A stretch of DNA of 64,000 bases from Owenia fusiformis. Its lineage: Eukaryota > Annelida > Polychaeta > Sabellida > Oweniidae. Positions 13,153 through 28,100 of this stretch are shown one piece after another. Location: positions 12,447,915-12,511,914 of the forward strand of contig CAIIXF020000001.1 in the NCBI GenBank assembly GCA_903813345.2, in the 5' to 3' direction. How positions within the stretch are numbered: the stretch's first letter is position 1; the number at the start of each line of letters is the position of its first letter. The notes below the pieces were generated by a model. It worked only from the letters and a program-made list of their open reading frames with translations, was not told the DNA's origin and did no database searches. Both the position numbers and the translations under genes were made by a program.

Positions 13153-16100
13153 TCAGTATGCTGATCTCTGTGTTGAAAGTGTAGACTGATTAGACATGTG
13201 GCATTCTCCAATCTGATTACAAGCAAGTATCAGGAAGCTATATTGAGTGTCTGGTTCCAGCCCAAACACCCTGTGCGTGTCTGTCTTGTACGTAGGGGTG
13301 CTTTTCCACACCTTTGTACCTGTGGACTCCCGATAGAGTAAATAGTGGGCGGTATCCTCGTTACTCTCTGGAGGACTGGGACTGAAGATCATTATTGAGG
13401 TAGTGAATGACTGACACATTGAACGCTCAATTTCAGGCACTGAAAATAGAGTAAAATAAATAATATGTGATATCTATAAAAACTACAGAATCATATCAAG
13501 AAAACAAGGCCCTGTCTGATATTCAAATTTCAAATATTGAAATAAATAGACTACAGCCTTCAAGGATTTTGCTTTATCTGTGTTGACCAAGAGTTCTCTA
13601 ATACTGACTATATATAAGGGTTATGTACTAGGAGGTTTTGGATATGGGGTTTATCCAGAGGGAGATATGCATATCTACCTGAGGGACCGTAGGGACCGAA
13701 AGTAGATGTGCATATCTCACGAGGGATGAACCCAATATCCAAACCGACCGTACATAACTGCTTTATCCTATACCAAGTAGAGTTTTCTAATTTTCTTTCA
13801 ATTTTTTCCAATTTTTTTTTTATTTTTTCAATTTTTTCACATTTTTTCATTTTTTCTATTTTTTCGATTTTTCTTTCTTTTTTCAATTTTTTATTTTTTT
13901 CACATTTTTCTCATTTTTTCTTTTTTTTCAATTTTTTCTTATTTTTCAAAAAAAAAATTCGAAGCGGGAAGATATGCCCTGGGGCGGGAGATATGGAGGT
14001 TCAGGATATGGAAACCTCAAAATCAGGATACGGGATATATCTTACCAACTTATCTCCCTAAAACTCTACTTGGCATAGGATAAATAGAGGATATCCTATG
14101 ATTTATAAGTGATATGATTTTTATCCACGAATGGATATGATATCTGCACGAGCGAGCATAGCGAGAGAGTGCAGATATCAATATCCATGAGTGGATTAAA
14201 ATCATATCACGAGTAAATCATAGGATGTTCTTTTTATTCCATAGTTAAAGTCATCATCAGAATCGTCGGAAATTAAGCTATTTAATTCGAATTTCCAAAC
14301 GATCCGGCGATGTTGACACTTAGCCTCGTTTTGAGTCTGAAGTAGCAAAAATCCATAAACCATCGCATACGACGTCGTATGTCATGGCTGAAAAACCGTA
14401 TGTTATGGTTAAGTGAAAATTTGTCAAAAATATCATATTTTACCACTGATTACAAAAATACCGTTTTTATTTTCACATGTTATCCTATGAATATCATGCT
14501 AACTATGGAATAAATAGAGATTATCCTACACTTAGTGTACTAAATGTATAATAACATGAAATTATCCTATATGACGTTCAGGATATTGGGATTATCCCGA
14601 GGCAAATATAATATATTTGCCCGAGGGCCGCAGGTCCCGAGGGAAAATATATTATATTGACCAAGGGATAATCCCAATATCCTGAACCGACTATAGGATA
14701 ATATGTTTATCCCATACCAATCTTGGTCATCTGGTTCACATTGTTCAATCGTGGAAACATTTTAGAATATTCATGTCCAGTTTTGTTTTCTTGGCCATGG
14801 GGGGACTTTCCTGTTCTCTCAAATATTCCCACATTTATTTTCTCGAATTTTTTGATTGATTAAGTGGATGCTCCTTCCCTTCTTTAAACCATCAAACAGA
14901 TCCCGATAGTCTGTGTTTTCTCCATTGTCGTTTACAGTCATTACGCAAACGTTACAAATTATGAACAAATAAGCGAGCGGCGATTATGACGTAGCGGGCA
15001 GATATACTATATCTGCCCGCTCGGAGCGGGACGTAAAGCTATATCTGCCCGCTGATGAAAATATAAGATTTTACAAACCGGCTTTATGTACCTGTAACAC
15101 GTCCAAGTATGGGATAAATCGAGTTATGTTTTTGTTATCATACCAAAAAAATATGCAATATCAAGTCATTGAATTACGCATGACCCAATCCAATTAGTGT
15201 AAAGTTAAATTCAATTCTCCTTCTAGTTTCATTCAGTGCATTTCTTCTTCCTCTCTGCAGACCCTTGAAATGACAACATTTTGTATATTCAAGAAACAAG
15301 GTACAGTAAAACCTGTCTAAGTGGAACAACAGTGGTACCTCTAAAAACGTTCCACTTAGGAATTATTCCACTTATAGAGGTTCATTAAACATTAAGTCAG
15401 TTGGTCTTGGGACTATGATGTGCAGTGTTCCACTAACAGAGGTGTTCTGCTTCTAGAGGTGTTCTACTTCACAGGTTTCACTGTGTGGAATACCCCAGAA
15501 AGTAGGAGGCAGGATTGCACCGAATGAAATGCTTGGAGATTAATTAAACTGGCAATTATGTACCTGGCACTCGACTCTGGTTTTTAGCCATAGTTGTACA
15601 GTTGATGATATCAGAGTTACAGCTGTCTCCCGCCCCATTGCTCGCCATGACGCAGAAATAATACAGTGTATCGCTCTCCAGGTTATTCACAATGAGGCTG
15701 GTAGCAGTGTTGTGAGCCTGGCTGTAGCCAAACTTACGCTCTTCCAGAGGTGTCTTGAATGTAACAATCTCCTAAATGTTGGAAACAAATAAAGAGGTAA
15801 ATACTGTTTATGACTCCAAGTATTAAATCAGCAGCTTAACTTATTATTTCCTGTGAATGGTAATCAGGGGGGTAGGGTAATCAGGGGGGGGGGGTAGCGT
15901 AATCAGGGGGTAGCCAGGGACCAACAAAAACAGTTGAGGCATTATATAAGTGAGGTAAAGTTTCAGCCAAAGAAGATACTACAGGGTGTCCTGGATAAGC
16001 TTTAAAATAATATATGACACATACAAAAGGTTGCAATGTCTTTCTTAAGAAATTCAATGGTAAATGACTTTCAATTTTGATATTATCTACCTGAAGCAAA

Positions 16101-19100
16101 TAACTTCAAAATAAGGAAACAGTCCATGAGCAAAAAATGAACATTGGTTTAGATGTTTATTACAATCAATGTACCTGTTCTCCCTTAGCCTTCTGTTCTA
16201 GTGAACAGTAACAGACTGAGTAACCATCTACCACATCGTCATAGCTACATGGTTGCAACACCAGGACAACACTGTCGCTTGATCTGGTACACTTGCTCAC
16301 ATCAACAACTGGGGTACTAGGAGCTACAACATACAAAGTAAAATAACAAATAATGAGATGAAAAACAAGATACAATAGTGAGTGATACAATGCAACATGA
16401 ATACAATATGATACAATAAAACACATGATACTAAAATAAAATATACAAAATTAAAGGGACAATTCTTGTAACTCTGAATCTAAATACCCAAAACAGTGAT
16501 TTGTAACTTGCAATATTGGTAGATGGGCAGGTCCTATTTTTGCAGAAAAAATATATTAAGAATCTAAGCAACAAAATATAATTTAGTTCAATTTGCAAGG
16601 CCATTAATGTTGAACATTTTCAAATAGTACACCTAAGGTCATACAAGGGCATATGACAATAGATATAATATAATATACCTGGATCGATTAACAACTTAAT
16701 GAAAACCATTACCATTTTGCATGAAACAATTTTTAATTAAAAAATGTGATATCAACACCCAACAACTATGAACATATTGAATATTTATTAATTCCAATCC
16801 TTCATAATCTATTTTGCACAATTTTTACAGTATATAAGGTGTGATTTTTTTCTTGACAAAAAAATAATAAAGTTTTATGTATGAAGGGAAAACACCATAT
16901 ACATGTATTATCTCTATGGGAACCTACCATCACTTTTCTTGATTCCAATTTTTCTCCCATTGATTCATATATTTAAAAAACATTGAAATGTGAACAACGC
17001 TGCTAATCTGAACACTCTTGACCGGTGTTTAGATGAGACAGATTTTACTGTATAGTACTACATTAAAATAATATTGTACCAGTAAGTTGCATTATCGTCA
17101 TCAATGCCCTGAAACTATCTTTGACAGATGTTATTTGTCAGACTTTCAGGTGAAAACATGATATTGCAATAGGCTCAAGGCTACCCCACAACAATCCTTC
17201 TCAAAATGATCCTAAATCACTGATTGAATGAATGTTTTCAATTCTTTAACGGCGAATTTTTGTATGACTGGGGAGCAAGTGAATCTAGGGTTCAATATTT
17301 CCACGATCTAGCTAATTTTAAGGATTAAAATCTTGCTTGCTGTCAAAAAAAAAACATGTACCAAAATGCAGCCTGAATCTGAGCCATTTTCCAATTCATG
17401 AATTATGTTGTTTGAATTTGCTTCTTTCCAACAGCTTTGTTTTACAGATGCCTAATCTACTAGGCTTTGATACTCAAGGATCAATACGTACTCAAGGTAA
17501 ATGGAGTGAGTTATCCAAGATCCTTTAAATATGAGGAGATAAGGTACAGCCTTTAATAAATTCAAAAGATATACAAATACTTTGATTGCACTTTGAACTA
17601 AACTCAACAGAACTACTTCTTATATTACACTATCATACATAAAGCTGCATATAATACAGTCTGACAATGATCATGAACTTACTAAAGAATCTGATATCTT
17701 GAGCGAAGTGGGGAAAGACGTGAAGTAAAAGCATTTTCAATAGTTACAAGCTTTGCAACCTTGATGTCACTGTATATATAGCCGTATTGTAGTGATTATT
17801 ATAAGTGTTTAGTATGATTGAAAATAACCATGAAATGAAAAGTTGAAACAGAAAATAGAATCTAATATTTTGAGAGGGGAGAAGAAATACTTGCAGGATA
17901 AAAACAGGGATGGTGATGAAGTTATCGAAGAGCCAGTTGGCAGGAGCACTGGCGACTCTCAAGAAGAAGACCCCACAGTCTCTTCCTGTAAGTATTTCAC
18001 ATGGTATACAGCTGCAAATCAAACTAGCAAATCAGTTATTGTATATGATAGTTGCCTATAGAAGTATGTGTTGTCGGAACATAATCAATGACTCATGAGT
18101 GCCATGAATATTCTTAAAACTTCTCAGAACAATAGAGGTATTTTCAAACATTTCATATTAAATACAGTTAAACCTGTCTTAGCGACCACCTCTCTCTCTA
18201 GTGAACACCTGTGTCTAGTGAACACTCCTTCCTCCACACATACTCTACTGACTTCTGGAAAATTACCCTCTCTGTATTGAACACCGACCTACAGAGAACA
18301 CTTTTTTGTGGCTCCATACTTGGACTGTACATAGGTTTAACTATACAGGGTGTCTACCATAGACAGGTGTTCACAAGAGAGAGGTGTTCGTTTCATTTAT
18401 TTGAAGATGTGTGGAGTGATCCAAGCTGAGTTAATTGTTGGCTGGGACTGGTATGACTTCATTGTAGACAAGTGGCCAGACTTGACATGTATTGCTGCCA
18501 CCCCACAGGAATGGCTTGTTAAACATGTTAGTATTCAAGTGTATGTTAATTGCATGATAAACCCAACTATCAAACAGATTGAGAATGTGAGTTTATACTT
18601 TTGATTTAATGTTCTTCAAAGCTACACTAGAGGAAGTATGTATAACTGATGATTGACTGATTTCAAAATATGATAAGTGAGGCCTGAGCCTACTCCCCTC
18701 TAGAAGTATATGTAGAGAGTATTTATGTGGTGCTGCAGGTCGAGTGCACTCCACATATTAAGACCAATGTCATTACTTTTAGGGTGTCATCAATAAAGGA
18801 AAATCAAACTGATGTGGAATACATTTTCCATTTGTATCATTGCAGAAAGCCAACAATGGTGGTGATGTATGGATGAACATTTTCTCCTGCAGTTCTGATG
18901 CATCAACCGCAGCATTCATTGAACAATGTGGGATCAAATTCAAAAATGCTCTATTCTTTTCAGGTACTAAGCTTATAAATCTTTTTAAACTAAGATTGTA
19001 CAGTGAAACCTGTAAAGTGGAACACTTCTAGAAGTGGAACACCTCTATTAGTGGAACACTTCAGTGTCCCAAGACCAACTGACTTATAATGTTATATAAA

Positions 19101-22100
19101 CCTCTATAAGTGGAACACCTCCTAAGTGGAACAGCTCCTAAGTGGAACACATTTTAGAGATACCAAAGGTGTTACACTTAGAGAGGTTTTGCTGTTCCCA
19201 GTTTGCATCATCTGATCATCATCTGATAATTAGAGGTTATGTCACTATCGTGGCATATATGCCCAAGGGTTTCAGTGATATATGGCCCGACCTTGGGAGG
19301 GACATTGATCTCTGAGAACCGAGGGCATATGTGCCACGATAGTGACATAAATGATTTATAACATACCTATGATGATGTAGACTGGTCAGAGAGTACCGTT
19401 TTCTTATAGAATTGACAAACAAATGGTTTGAAAATGATTGAAATGAGTTAAGAAAAATTGCTTGCGCAGTTTTATCTTCGATTGATTGGTTATGACATCA
19501 GCGCCTTGACCAATCAGAAAGTTAGGGGGCGCTGGCTTTTCAAAACTTATATTGGCCCGCTGTCTTGTGTACACTTTGCACTATACATCATCATAGATAT
19601 GTTATAATCTACCATATAAGGTAAATAATAAAGCTTGTTAGTTACTTTCTCTTACCCAAAATATTTTACAGTAAATCCTGCATGACTTTGAAAATGTTTC
19701 AAAATACACTAACAATGCCAGAGAATTCAGCTAAATACAGTGTGTACTTTGTATATATTTGGGACAAGAGATTAAACCAATCAAAACCATTAAGATTTGA
19801 TTTGATCCTGTGTATTAATTGTTGGTCACCTGAAATGGATGACAAATAATCTATTTTATTTGTAGCAATACAAGATAATGTATTGAGATGTCTGAGGAAG
19901 ATGTCTTCATCTCTGGGCAGCATAAGAACAAGCCCATGTCATATATTTGGTATAGATGGCAGTGCCAATATGTAAGTAAATGTTTCAGGGATCTCAAATT
20001 TTTGAGTATTTGAAAAAGTGTGAGGTTTTCTTACCTTTCCCATTTCCCCAATAAAACAGAGAAGATTGTTTATAGACTGTTAATAAGTAAAGCTAATTTA
20101 GCCTTAAACTTTTATGTTTATTTATTTGGTTGACCCAAATGCAGGAAATTTTCAACAAAATGTTAAAATTTCAGATTTATTGTATATATTGGAGATTTAA
20201 GTAATACTTAGCACTCTTAAAAAAACATTTGCATTTTTGGGATAGCTTTAACATTCACAGTGATACTATTGCTCATTACTATACTATTATATGTACATGT
20301 ACATCAATTTATGGTCTCATGAAATAGAAAAATTTTGATATTGCAGGATTAAAGATGTCAATTTTGATGGCTTGATGTTTGATGAGCTACGACAGAGTGA
20401 TGTAGATTATGTCAATAGCACATGGACATTTGGTGGATCAAAACAAACCAAAGAGCTCATCAGCAACTATGTTGAAGTATTCCCATCATCTTGTATTAGA
20501 GACAAAGAGAACAATTCAATATATGCCCATATGATGGTTACAAGAGATCTGAGTATGGGCATGCTACATGTGGCGGAGTCTAAACGTCGCTTGGGATATG
20601 GATCAATTGTCATAAATAATTTGGCGGCAAAAGTAAAAGCGATTGGAGGGATGCCTTTTTGGTTTGTGGTAGAAGACAATTTGGCATCGTTAGCACTGTC
20701 TGAAAGGAACGGAAAGAAACTATGCGACGATATATTCTCCTGGGCAAGATTTGAGCCCAATAAATAAAAGGAAAGTTTCACATACATTTGTAAATAAATG
20801 TTGTTACAAAGTAGAAATAAGCAATCTCCATAATCTTTATGCAACTTTATTATACAAATATAATACATTTAATTTAAAGAAAAGGCCAATTTAACATAAA
20901 TTCCTTGCAATATCTTGCTGTTTTTAGTGAAAATAATTCAGAATTTGAGTAAGGAGAATTTCAATCCACACACCACACATACAGAATCCTAGGAGAAGTG
21001 TATTATGGTATTTATGGGACAAGGTTGCCATTGAGACCTTTTGGTAGTTTGGAACTAGACAGAAAAACAAATTGCTATTGTATTAGCCTGTAATAATCCA
21101 GAGGTCAACAGATCTGGAGTTATACCTTTTGCCTTGGTAGATATGTCAGATAGAGATCAGATAGATACACAAGAAAAGCAAAATATCTTCACCTTTGTCA
21201 AGTAAAATGTAATAAATACTTGCCTCGTAATTTTCTGTAATCTTTCTGTTTGCATGGTATCAATTATAGATAGTATTTATTTATTTTAAGTGTTTTTTTT
21301 CATGCTCTCAAACTGGAACATTGAATTCAGTTTGCAATATTCAGGGTTTGTCATCTCTTATTTGGTTCTATCAGATCATCATTTTAGGACTTCAACTCAT
21401 TCAAAGAATTGGTTACTACATGTTAAACTCATTTATATTTTAAAACTAATTCATCAGTCATCACAACTTGCTAACTTCTGAAACATTTCATACATAAGAG
21501 TGTTTTTGAAATGCACAATGCAATAGAAACATCACCTGGCAGATATTTTGAGAGTGAAACAGACAAAAACGGTTTCAAACTCTATTACCTAACACTGATC
21601 CAAAGGCCGTTTTCCATACTTAGGTTTAACTAATGAGTTGTTATCACAGCAAAGTGGAATTTATTTATTAGATTTATTTAAATCTAATAGTGCAACTATA
21701 CATGTTCTTTAGTAACTTATTAACTTATTAAATCATTTCATAATAAGTAGATTTCAAATCTGTACATATGTCAATAGGTATCTGATATACTGGTTTACAA
21801 TCCACTGAACATGATGAAACATTTGAATTTGAAAAAGTACTTTGAGTAGAGAAGGCCAAAGACTTATATTACCAAACAACTGCAATGGTATTGAAGTTGT
21901 TAAGGAGCCAGTTACCAGCTGCACTGTTGACTCTGAAGACAAAGGCTCCACAGTCTCAACATGTAAGTACATATACTACATTTCAGTAAATGCAAAATGT
22001 GTAACAACTCTTACACCAGGGATAAATGAAATGTGGGTCATAATGAGAAATGGCCCTGCTCTCCATCAATCACAACCTTGACAACTGTTCATTATGCTCA

Positions 22101-25100
22101 TTCAGGGCCAAAGAGAGCCATAGAGAAATGGGGACAATAAACCCTGGTGTACAATAATTCATCTTACCAGTTAGCAAAGCAGTAAACCATATCACAATGG
22201 TCAGCAATGTAGCAAATTAAAATATACATATTAATTTTGGCAAGGAGTCTGAAATCCTTATGGTCCTTATGAATGCAATTCATATTTCATATATTTGAAG
22301 ATGTGTGGACTGATCCAAGCTGAACTATTTGCTGGTTTGGAATGGTTCAACTTTGTTGTAGACAAATGGCCAGATTTCACATGCATTGCTGCCACCCCAG
22401 AGGAATGGCTTATTAAAAAGGTGAGTGCTCAAACCCCATGTTATTAATATTGTAGGAAACTATTGTAAGATCACAGTATAGAGGTAGAGAGGTTTCAATT
22501 TCGCACAACGTTTTAGTTCAATAGGAGAACTCAATACAAAGTATCAAATGATAGGAACATTTTACTTTTTGCGTCTTGCTTTGCTTGTATTCTTCATTAA
22601 AACAACTAAAACAAGGCATTAACATGACCAAAGTCGCACTAACAATTTTATGTTATTTCGAAGTGGTGTCATAATAGCCAAATAAATCAATGCTTTAAGA
22701 CTCACTTCATCGATTCAAAATAATAAAAATGGTGGGTCTTTTTCACCTAAGTATTTCAACATTTCAGATACCTAACATTGACGACAATGTAAGGGTGAGT
22801 GTTTTCTCACATGGTTCTGATGCAGTGACTACTACATTCCTCCAACAATGTGGAATCAACTTTCAAAACAAAATATGTTTTTCAGGTATAAGAAACTCTT
22901 GTATAACTCTCTCAAAAATCAATCTTGACTGACCTGACCCTTTTATCCTCAAACAAACCACAAGATACACAATTTATTCTATGAATCCAAGTCCTAAAAT
23001 ATTTTCCCTTTAATACAAATACTTCTTTCAACCATTGCATATCCAAACTTTACCACTGTGGTTGAGAAATCAAAGCATTACAATGTATATCTAAAAAAAA
23101 TGTTTTGCAACATCCAGTATTAAATGTCAATAATCTTTCTGAGATTGTTGAGTTTTTTTACATGTATAATTCTCCTGTGTTAATGAATCAAAAAGCAATT
23201 CATGCCATGCAGGGTATATTTTTCAATGCAGAACTTAGAATTCCTCAGATAAACAAAAGGCACACAGGGAAATCAACATGTTTGAAGAAAAGGATTCTGA
23301 AAAGTTTAGTTCCCTTAGAACCTCCACAACCAAAGTTACTGAATATTAATTTTTATTGGCAGCAATAGAAGAGAATATCATAAGATGCATAAAGAATATG
23401 ACTCCAACGCAAGGCACCATCAGAGTAACTGAACCATGTTTTATGTTTGGAGTTCACAACAAAGTTTCAAATATGTAAGTACATGTATGAAGAGACAAGT
23501 GCGAACTTTTCTTTCTTCCCCAATTCATGAAGTAAATTTTCAAGTTGAAATATTTTTGTGCAAATGTAGAAGATTTGAACCATGATTCTCATAATCTTAG
23601 ATGTATAACTGTACATTTAAGCAAAATTTAAATTTAAATTTTGATTTACTAGGTCTAAAGATATTGAATCAAATGGTGTGATAGTTGATGAATTAAGGGA
23701 GAGCGATGTCGATTATGTGAATGCTACATGGACCTTTGGTGGAAACGTACATACCAGAGCATTCATCAGCAATCTAGTTGAATCATTTCCAACATCTTGC
23801 ATCAGAGACAAGGAAACCCATTCAATATATGCACATATGATGTTATCTAGTGATCTGAGTATGGGCATGCTACATGTGGAGGAGTCTAAACGTCGCTTGG
23901 GCTATGGATCAACTGTTATAAATAATTTGGCGGCAAAAGTTATACAGATTGGAGGGATACCTTTCTGGTATGTTGTCACTGACAATCTGACATCTACAGC
24001 AATGTCTAAACGTAATGGCAGAACACTATGCGATGACATATTTTCCTGGGCAACATATTTGCCACATAAGTCAAATGAGGAAAAGTTTAACTAGACTGTG
24101 AAAGTAATTTGATTTTGATTTTTTAGAACACTCCCTTTCAACTCTTAGTATATAGAACATACTGTACATCGAAAGTGTAGAATAACTTTGTGTTAGTACA
24201 ATATAAGAATCCTTTATGAGATGGCTATCTGTAAAACTGTGTGTATACCATAATCACTGTGATATTAAGTATACTAGGTCATTCAATAGGTTCTGAGAAA
24301 AGTCTCATAAATTAATTGTTTAAATAATTGTTAATGACTTTCTTCTAGAAATCTTCACAGGGTATGATCCATCTTTTTGGAGAAAAATATGGTTATTCAT
24401 GTTTTGAGTGGGTGAAGATTTTCTCATAACTTATTGATCGACCTGGTACATAGCACATTGATGAAAATGATATTGAAGTTTGTCATATACCCCATAATTT
24501 CATCTCATTACCATTCCTGATGCATCCCATACACTTCCCTCCTAGGATTTTATGATTTTATTGTATTTCGTCTCTTTTAATTTCATCATTTGTTTATGAA
24601 TTATTTGGTCCCTCTAGTCCAGTCTCTCAAAAGATATCATATCATCCCTATGATAAACCCAATATACAATCCCTCCAAAGGCATAACCTCTATGTCTAAT
24701 ACAAATATATGCATATCACCCAGGTTCATTTTCGCATGTCTATTTTGGGAGATTTATTTAGAATTTCATCTAAAAGAGCCAGATCTGCAAATCCGGGTCA
24801 GACAAAAATGTACAAGTTACACATATAAGAATAGGCGTTCTCTGTAAAGGCCACAATATAATCAAAACCTACAATGATTCATCCTTTATATGAAATGTCA
24901 AAATAAATTCTATGAATAAAAGAATACATCTGTACATGTATTGCAGCTACTGCACATTAAAATCCAAATGTTAGCTGTAAATTATGGGAACTTTAAGTGA
25001 AAGAAGGATGGCCAAGAGAGAAGACATAAACTGACAGACTACTGTTGCCATCTTTCTTTCAACAAAGTGGCTACTGTAAATGGATTACCTGTAGCTAGTG

Positions 25101-28100
25101 CTGTGGTCACATTTGATTTTCAGTGCCGGCACCTGTCCGATGAGTATTTTGTTTAAAATTGCATTCAGTTCTGAAGAAAATATTTATCGGCCAGACACTG
25201 GTGTTGAAGATTGGCGCAAATATGACCATGGTATAAGGTGAAATATTAAGAATGTACCTGAAAGGTATGTCATGTCCCTTAGCATGGCCTTTTCTTTACG
25301 GAAGTCAACAACATTGTTTTTGACCTGCAATGTCTGTGAAATCACAAGGTGGCTGGCCTCAGGGGTGCCCTTCATCACTTTATCATTCACAGAGTTAGCC
25401 AACTATAAATAAATCAACAATGGGCAATAGAAATTATGTTTAAAATGGCAAATCTGTTTGACATGAAATAGATAATAATATGAAGAAACAATTCTGCCAT
25501 CTTTAAAGTTGACTAAAACCTATAAGAAGAATTTAATAACACCTACTTCTTCACCGCTGTATCAATTCAACTATTTATTTCACATGATATTGTTCTTTTG
25601 GTTTTATCTTTTATCTTCTTGTTTTTGTTAAGAGTAACATTGACGCACCATACGCATACTTAACACAGAAAATAATTCAAGTTCAAGATAAAAGAAACTG
25701 TTAAATGTGTCAATAAGATAACACAGGTGCCACTCAATGTTATCTCATAAAGTCTAAAGTCATTGCGCTATGTAACATAAAAAAGATAAACTTTTTAAAA
25801 TGAGCACTTAAATGATAAACCAAAAACTGTAATGCGTATTAGTTCTTGATTAGTAATTATCGCTGTCAATTGCAAGATGCGACTCGATATCCTAGCATTG
25901 TTGTTATGTATCAGTGATGCTAAGTATGTCACTGTGAATACAACCTACGGACAACTAAGAGGTGAGGTTAATACAGCCATTGGTGAATACCCCAAGGGAA
26001 CGCTTAACAATATCACCAGCACACAATTTTTAGGTGTTCCATTTGCCAAGCCACCAATCAATAGACTGCGTTGGAAAGCTCCAGTTGAACAGGACACTTG
26101 GACAGGGGTAAAGGATGCTTTGGATTATGGTAATGCATGTTGGCAAGCACAAAGACCCAACGTGGACTATTCAGAGGACTGCCTAGTACTTAATATATGG
26201 ATACCAGGAGATGTGAATCAAACTGCTTTAAAAAACCTAAACCTTTCTGTTATGCTATACATTCATGGTGGTGGTTTCCAGACTGGTACTAGCTCTCGGT
26301 ATTTTGGAGGTTTCATGTCAAATGACAACAATGTTGTCACGGTAACAGTGAACTATCGTCTAGGAGTCCTGGGATTTTTCTCAACTGAAGATTCAACGGC
26401 TGAAGGAAATTATGGACTGCTTGACAATATCATGGCACTGCAATGGGTCAAAAATAACATCAAAAACTTTGGCGGCAACCCTAACTCTATAACCATATAT
26501 GGGGAATCAGCTGGGGCAGCAGCAGTATCACATCTTATGTTGTCTCCAATGGCGGAAGGACTTTTCCACAGAGGAATAACTCAGAGTGGAGTAGCCACAG
26601 TATACTGGGGCATAGCTAGGAACTATCTAAAAGAGCTATCAAATTTGCTTGGAGAGAAGTTAGACTGTCCATCGCGTGACTCAAAGGCATTGACGAATTG
26701 CTTGCAAGATAAAGATCCAAAGGAAGTTACAAATGCAGCCATCCAGCTTGATGGTGAAATACAGCTGAACAGGAATGACACTCAGAGTAAATACCTGCCT
26801 AGAATTGATGGAAAAGTAATCATTGATGAACCTTTGAAAGTGCTTCAATCCGGAAACTTCTACCCATATGATTACATGACAGGTATTAACAGTCATGAGG
26901 GCTGGATGCTACAAAACACTGTTGCGATTGATTTAAGGAACAAAACCCTTGAACAAGGAATCAATTTCACTGACTTTGATCTCCTTACTCAGCGTTGGAT
27001 GCGTTTTCTAAGCCACCCTGATAAACGGTTTGAAGTCAGCCAGGCTGTGAAACTTGTATATGACGTGTACTCATCAACTGCTGACAGCATTGATCGCTCT
27101 AAATCCTATTTAGACTTTCTCTCAGACTTTGTCTGGATTGCTGACAACGATAGATTCGCTAAATTGTACAGCAAAAAGTCCACAAATATCTACAACTATT
27201 ACTTCTCACCGGAGGTATCAGAATACCAGAGGCGAATAAAATTTGCAAAGCCAGCCCCTGATTGGGTAAGAGCGAGTCATGCCGATGATATATCATATGT
27301 GTTTGGGTTTGCCAAGTATGCAAAGGCTGACAATGCAACAGATGATGAGAGACTGTTCAGTGATGCAGTCATGAAAGCTTGGGCCAACTTTGCCAAAACT
27401 GGGTGAGTATAACTGAGTAACTTTGTGGAAATACCAATGTGTCATCTTACATCAAATATCCATGATTACAACAGGCAATAGAATACTGTATTTTTGAGGT
27501 ATTTCCTTTGATTTTACTTCATTCATTTCCCATTCTAACTCTTGATTTATATTTGTTGAATCTGAAAAATTCACAATATATCATAACTATACTCTTTTAT
27601 TTCATGGAAGTAGTAGTGAAACATATATTATGTAGTTGTTGGTATATATCTAATGATCAGTCAATCACATTATATTGTATTGTATATTGTATATTGCATT
27701 GTATGTTATTGTAATTGTATGTATAGTTTTATTTTTATTTTATCATGTTTATTTGCTGTACACTCACCCGAAAGGGATTTTTAGTACAAAAAAGCATTGA
27801 ATAATAAAATATTAAACATCATTCGTTTTAGTGATCCAGGGGAAGTTGCAGGCAAAACCTGGCCTCGGTTTTCAGAGGACAATCCCACATATCTTGACTT
27901 AACAACACCTATATCAAATATAACACAGATCACAAACCTGCTACCAAGAAAGATGTCATTATGGCTTGATTTTGTTTGGCCCATGCTAGATCAACCAAAT
28001 GACTGTAAAATTCAACCCACTGGTGAGTTAAAAAGAAATCTATGTGAGATTACAGTATAACTTTTAATTTCCATTAACAAATCATGTTATAGTCTTATTA

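Noticed and set aside
13608-14061. Open frames on both strands over the T-rich tract (Lys/Glu-rich and Phe-rich products)
   Set aside because: They arise from ATTTTTTC low-complexity sequence inside hairpin element H1, not from a gene.
20467-20868. 133-codon minus-strand frame
   Set aside because: Antisense shadow of the last exon of GLYAT-like A.
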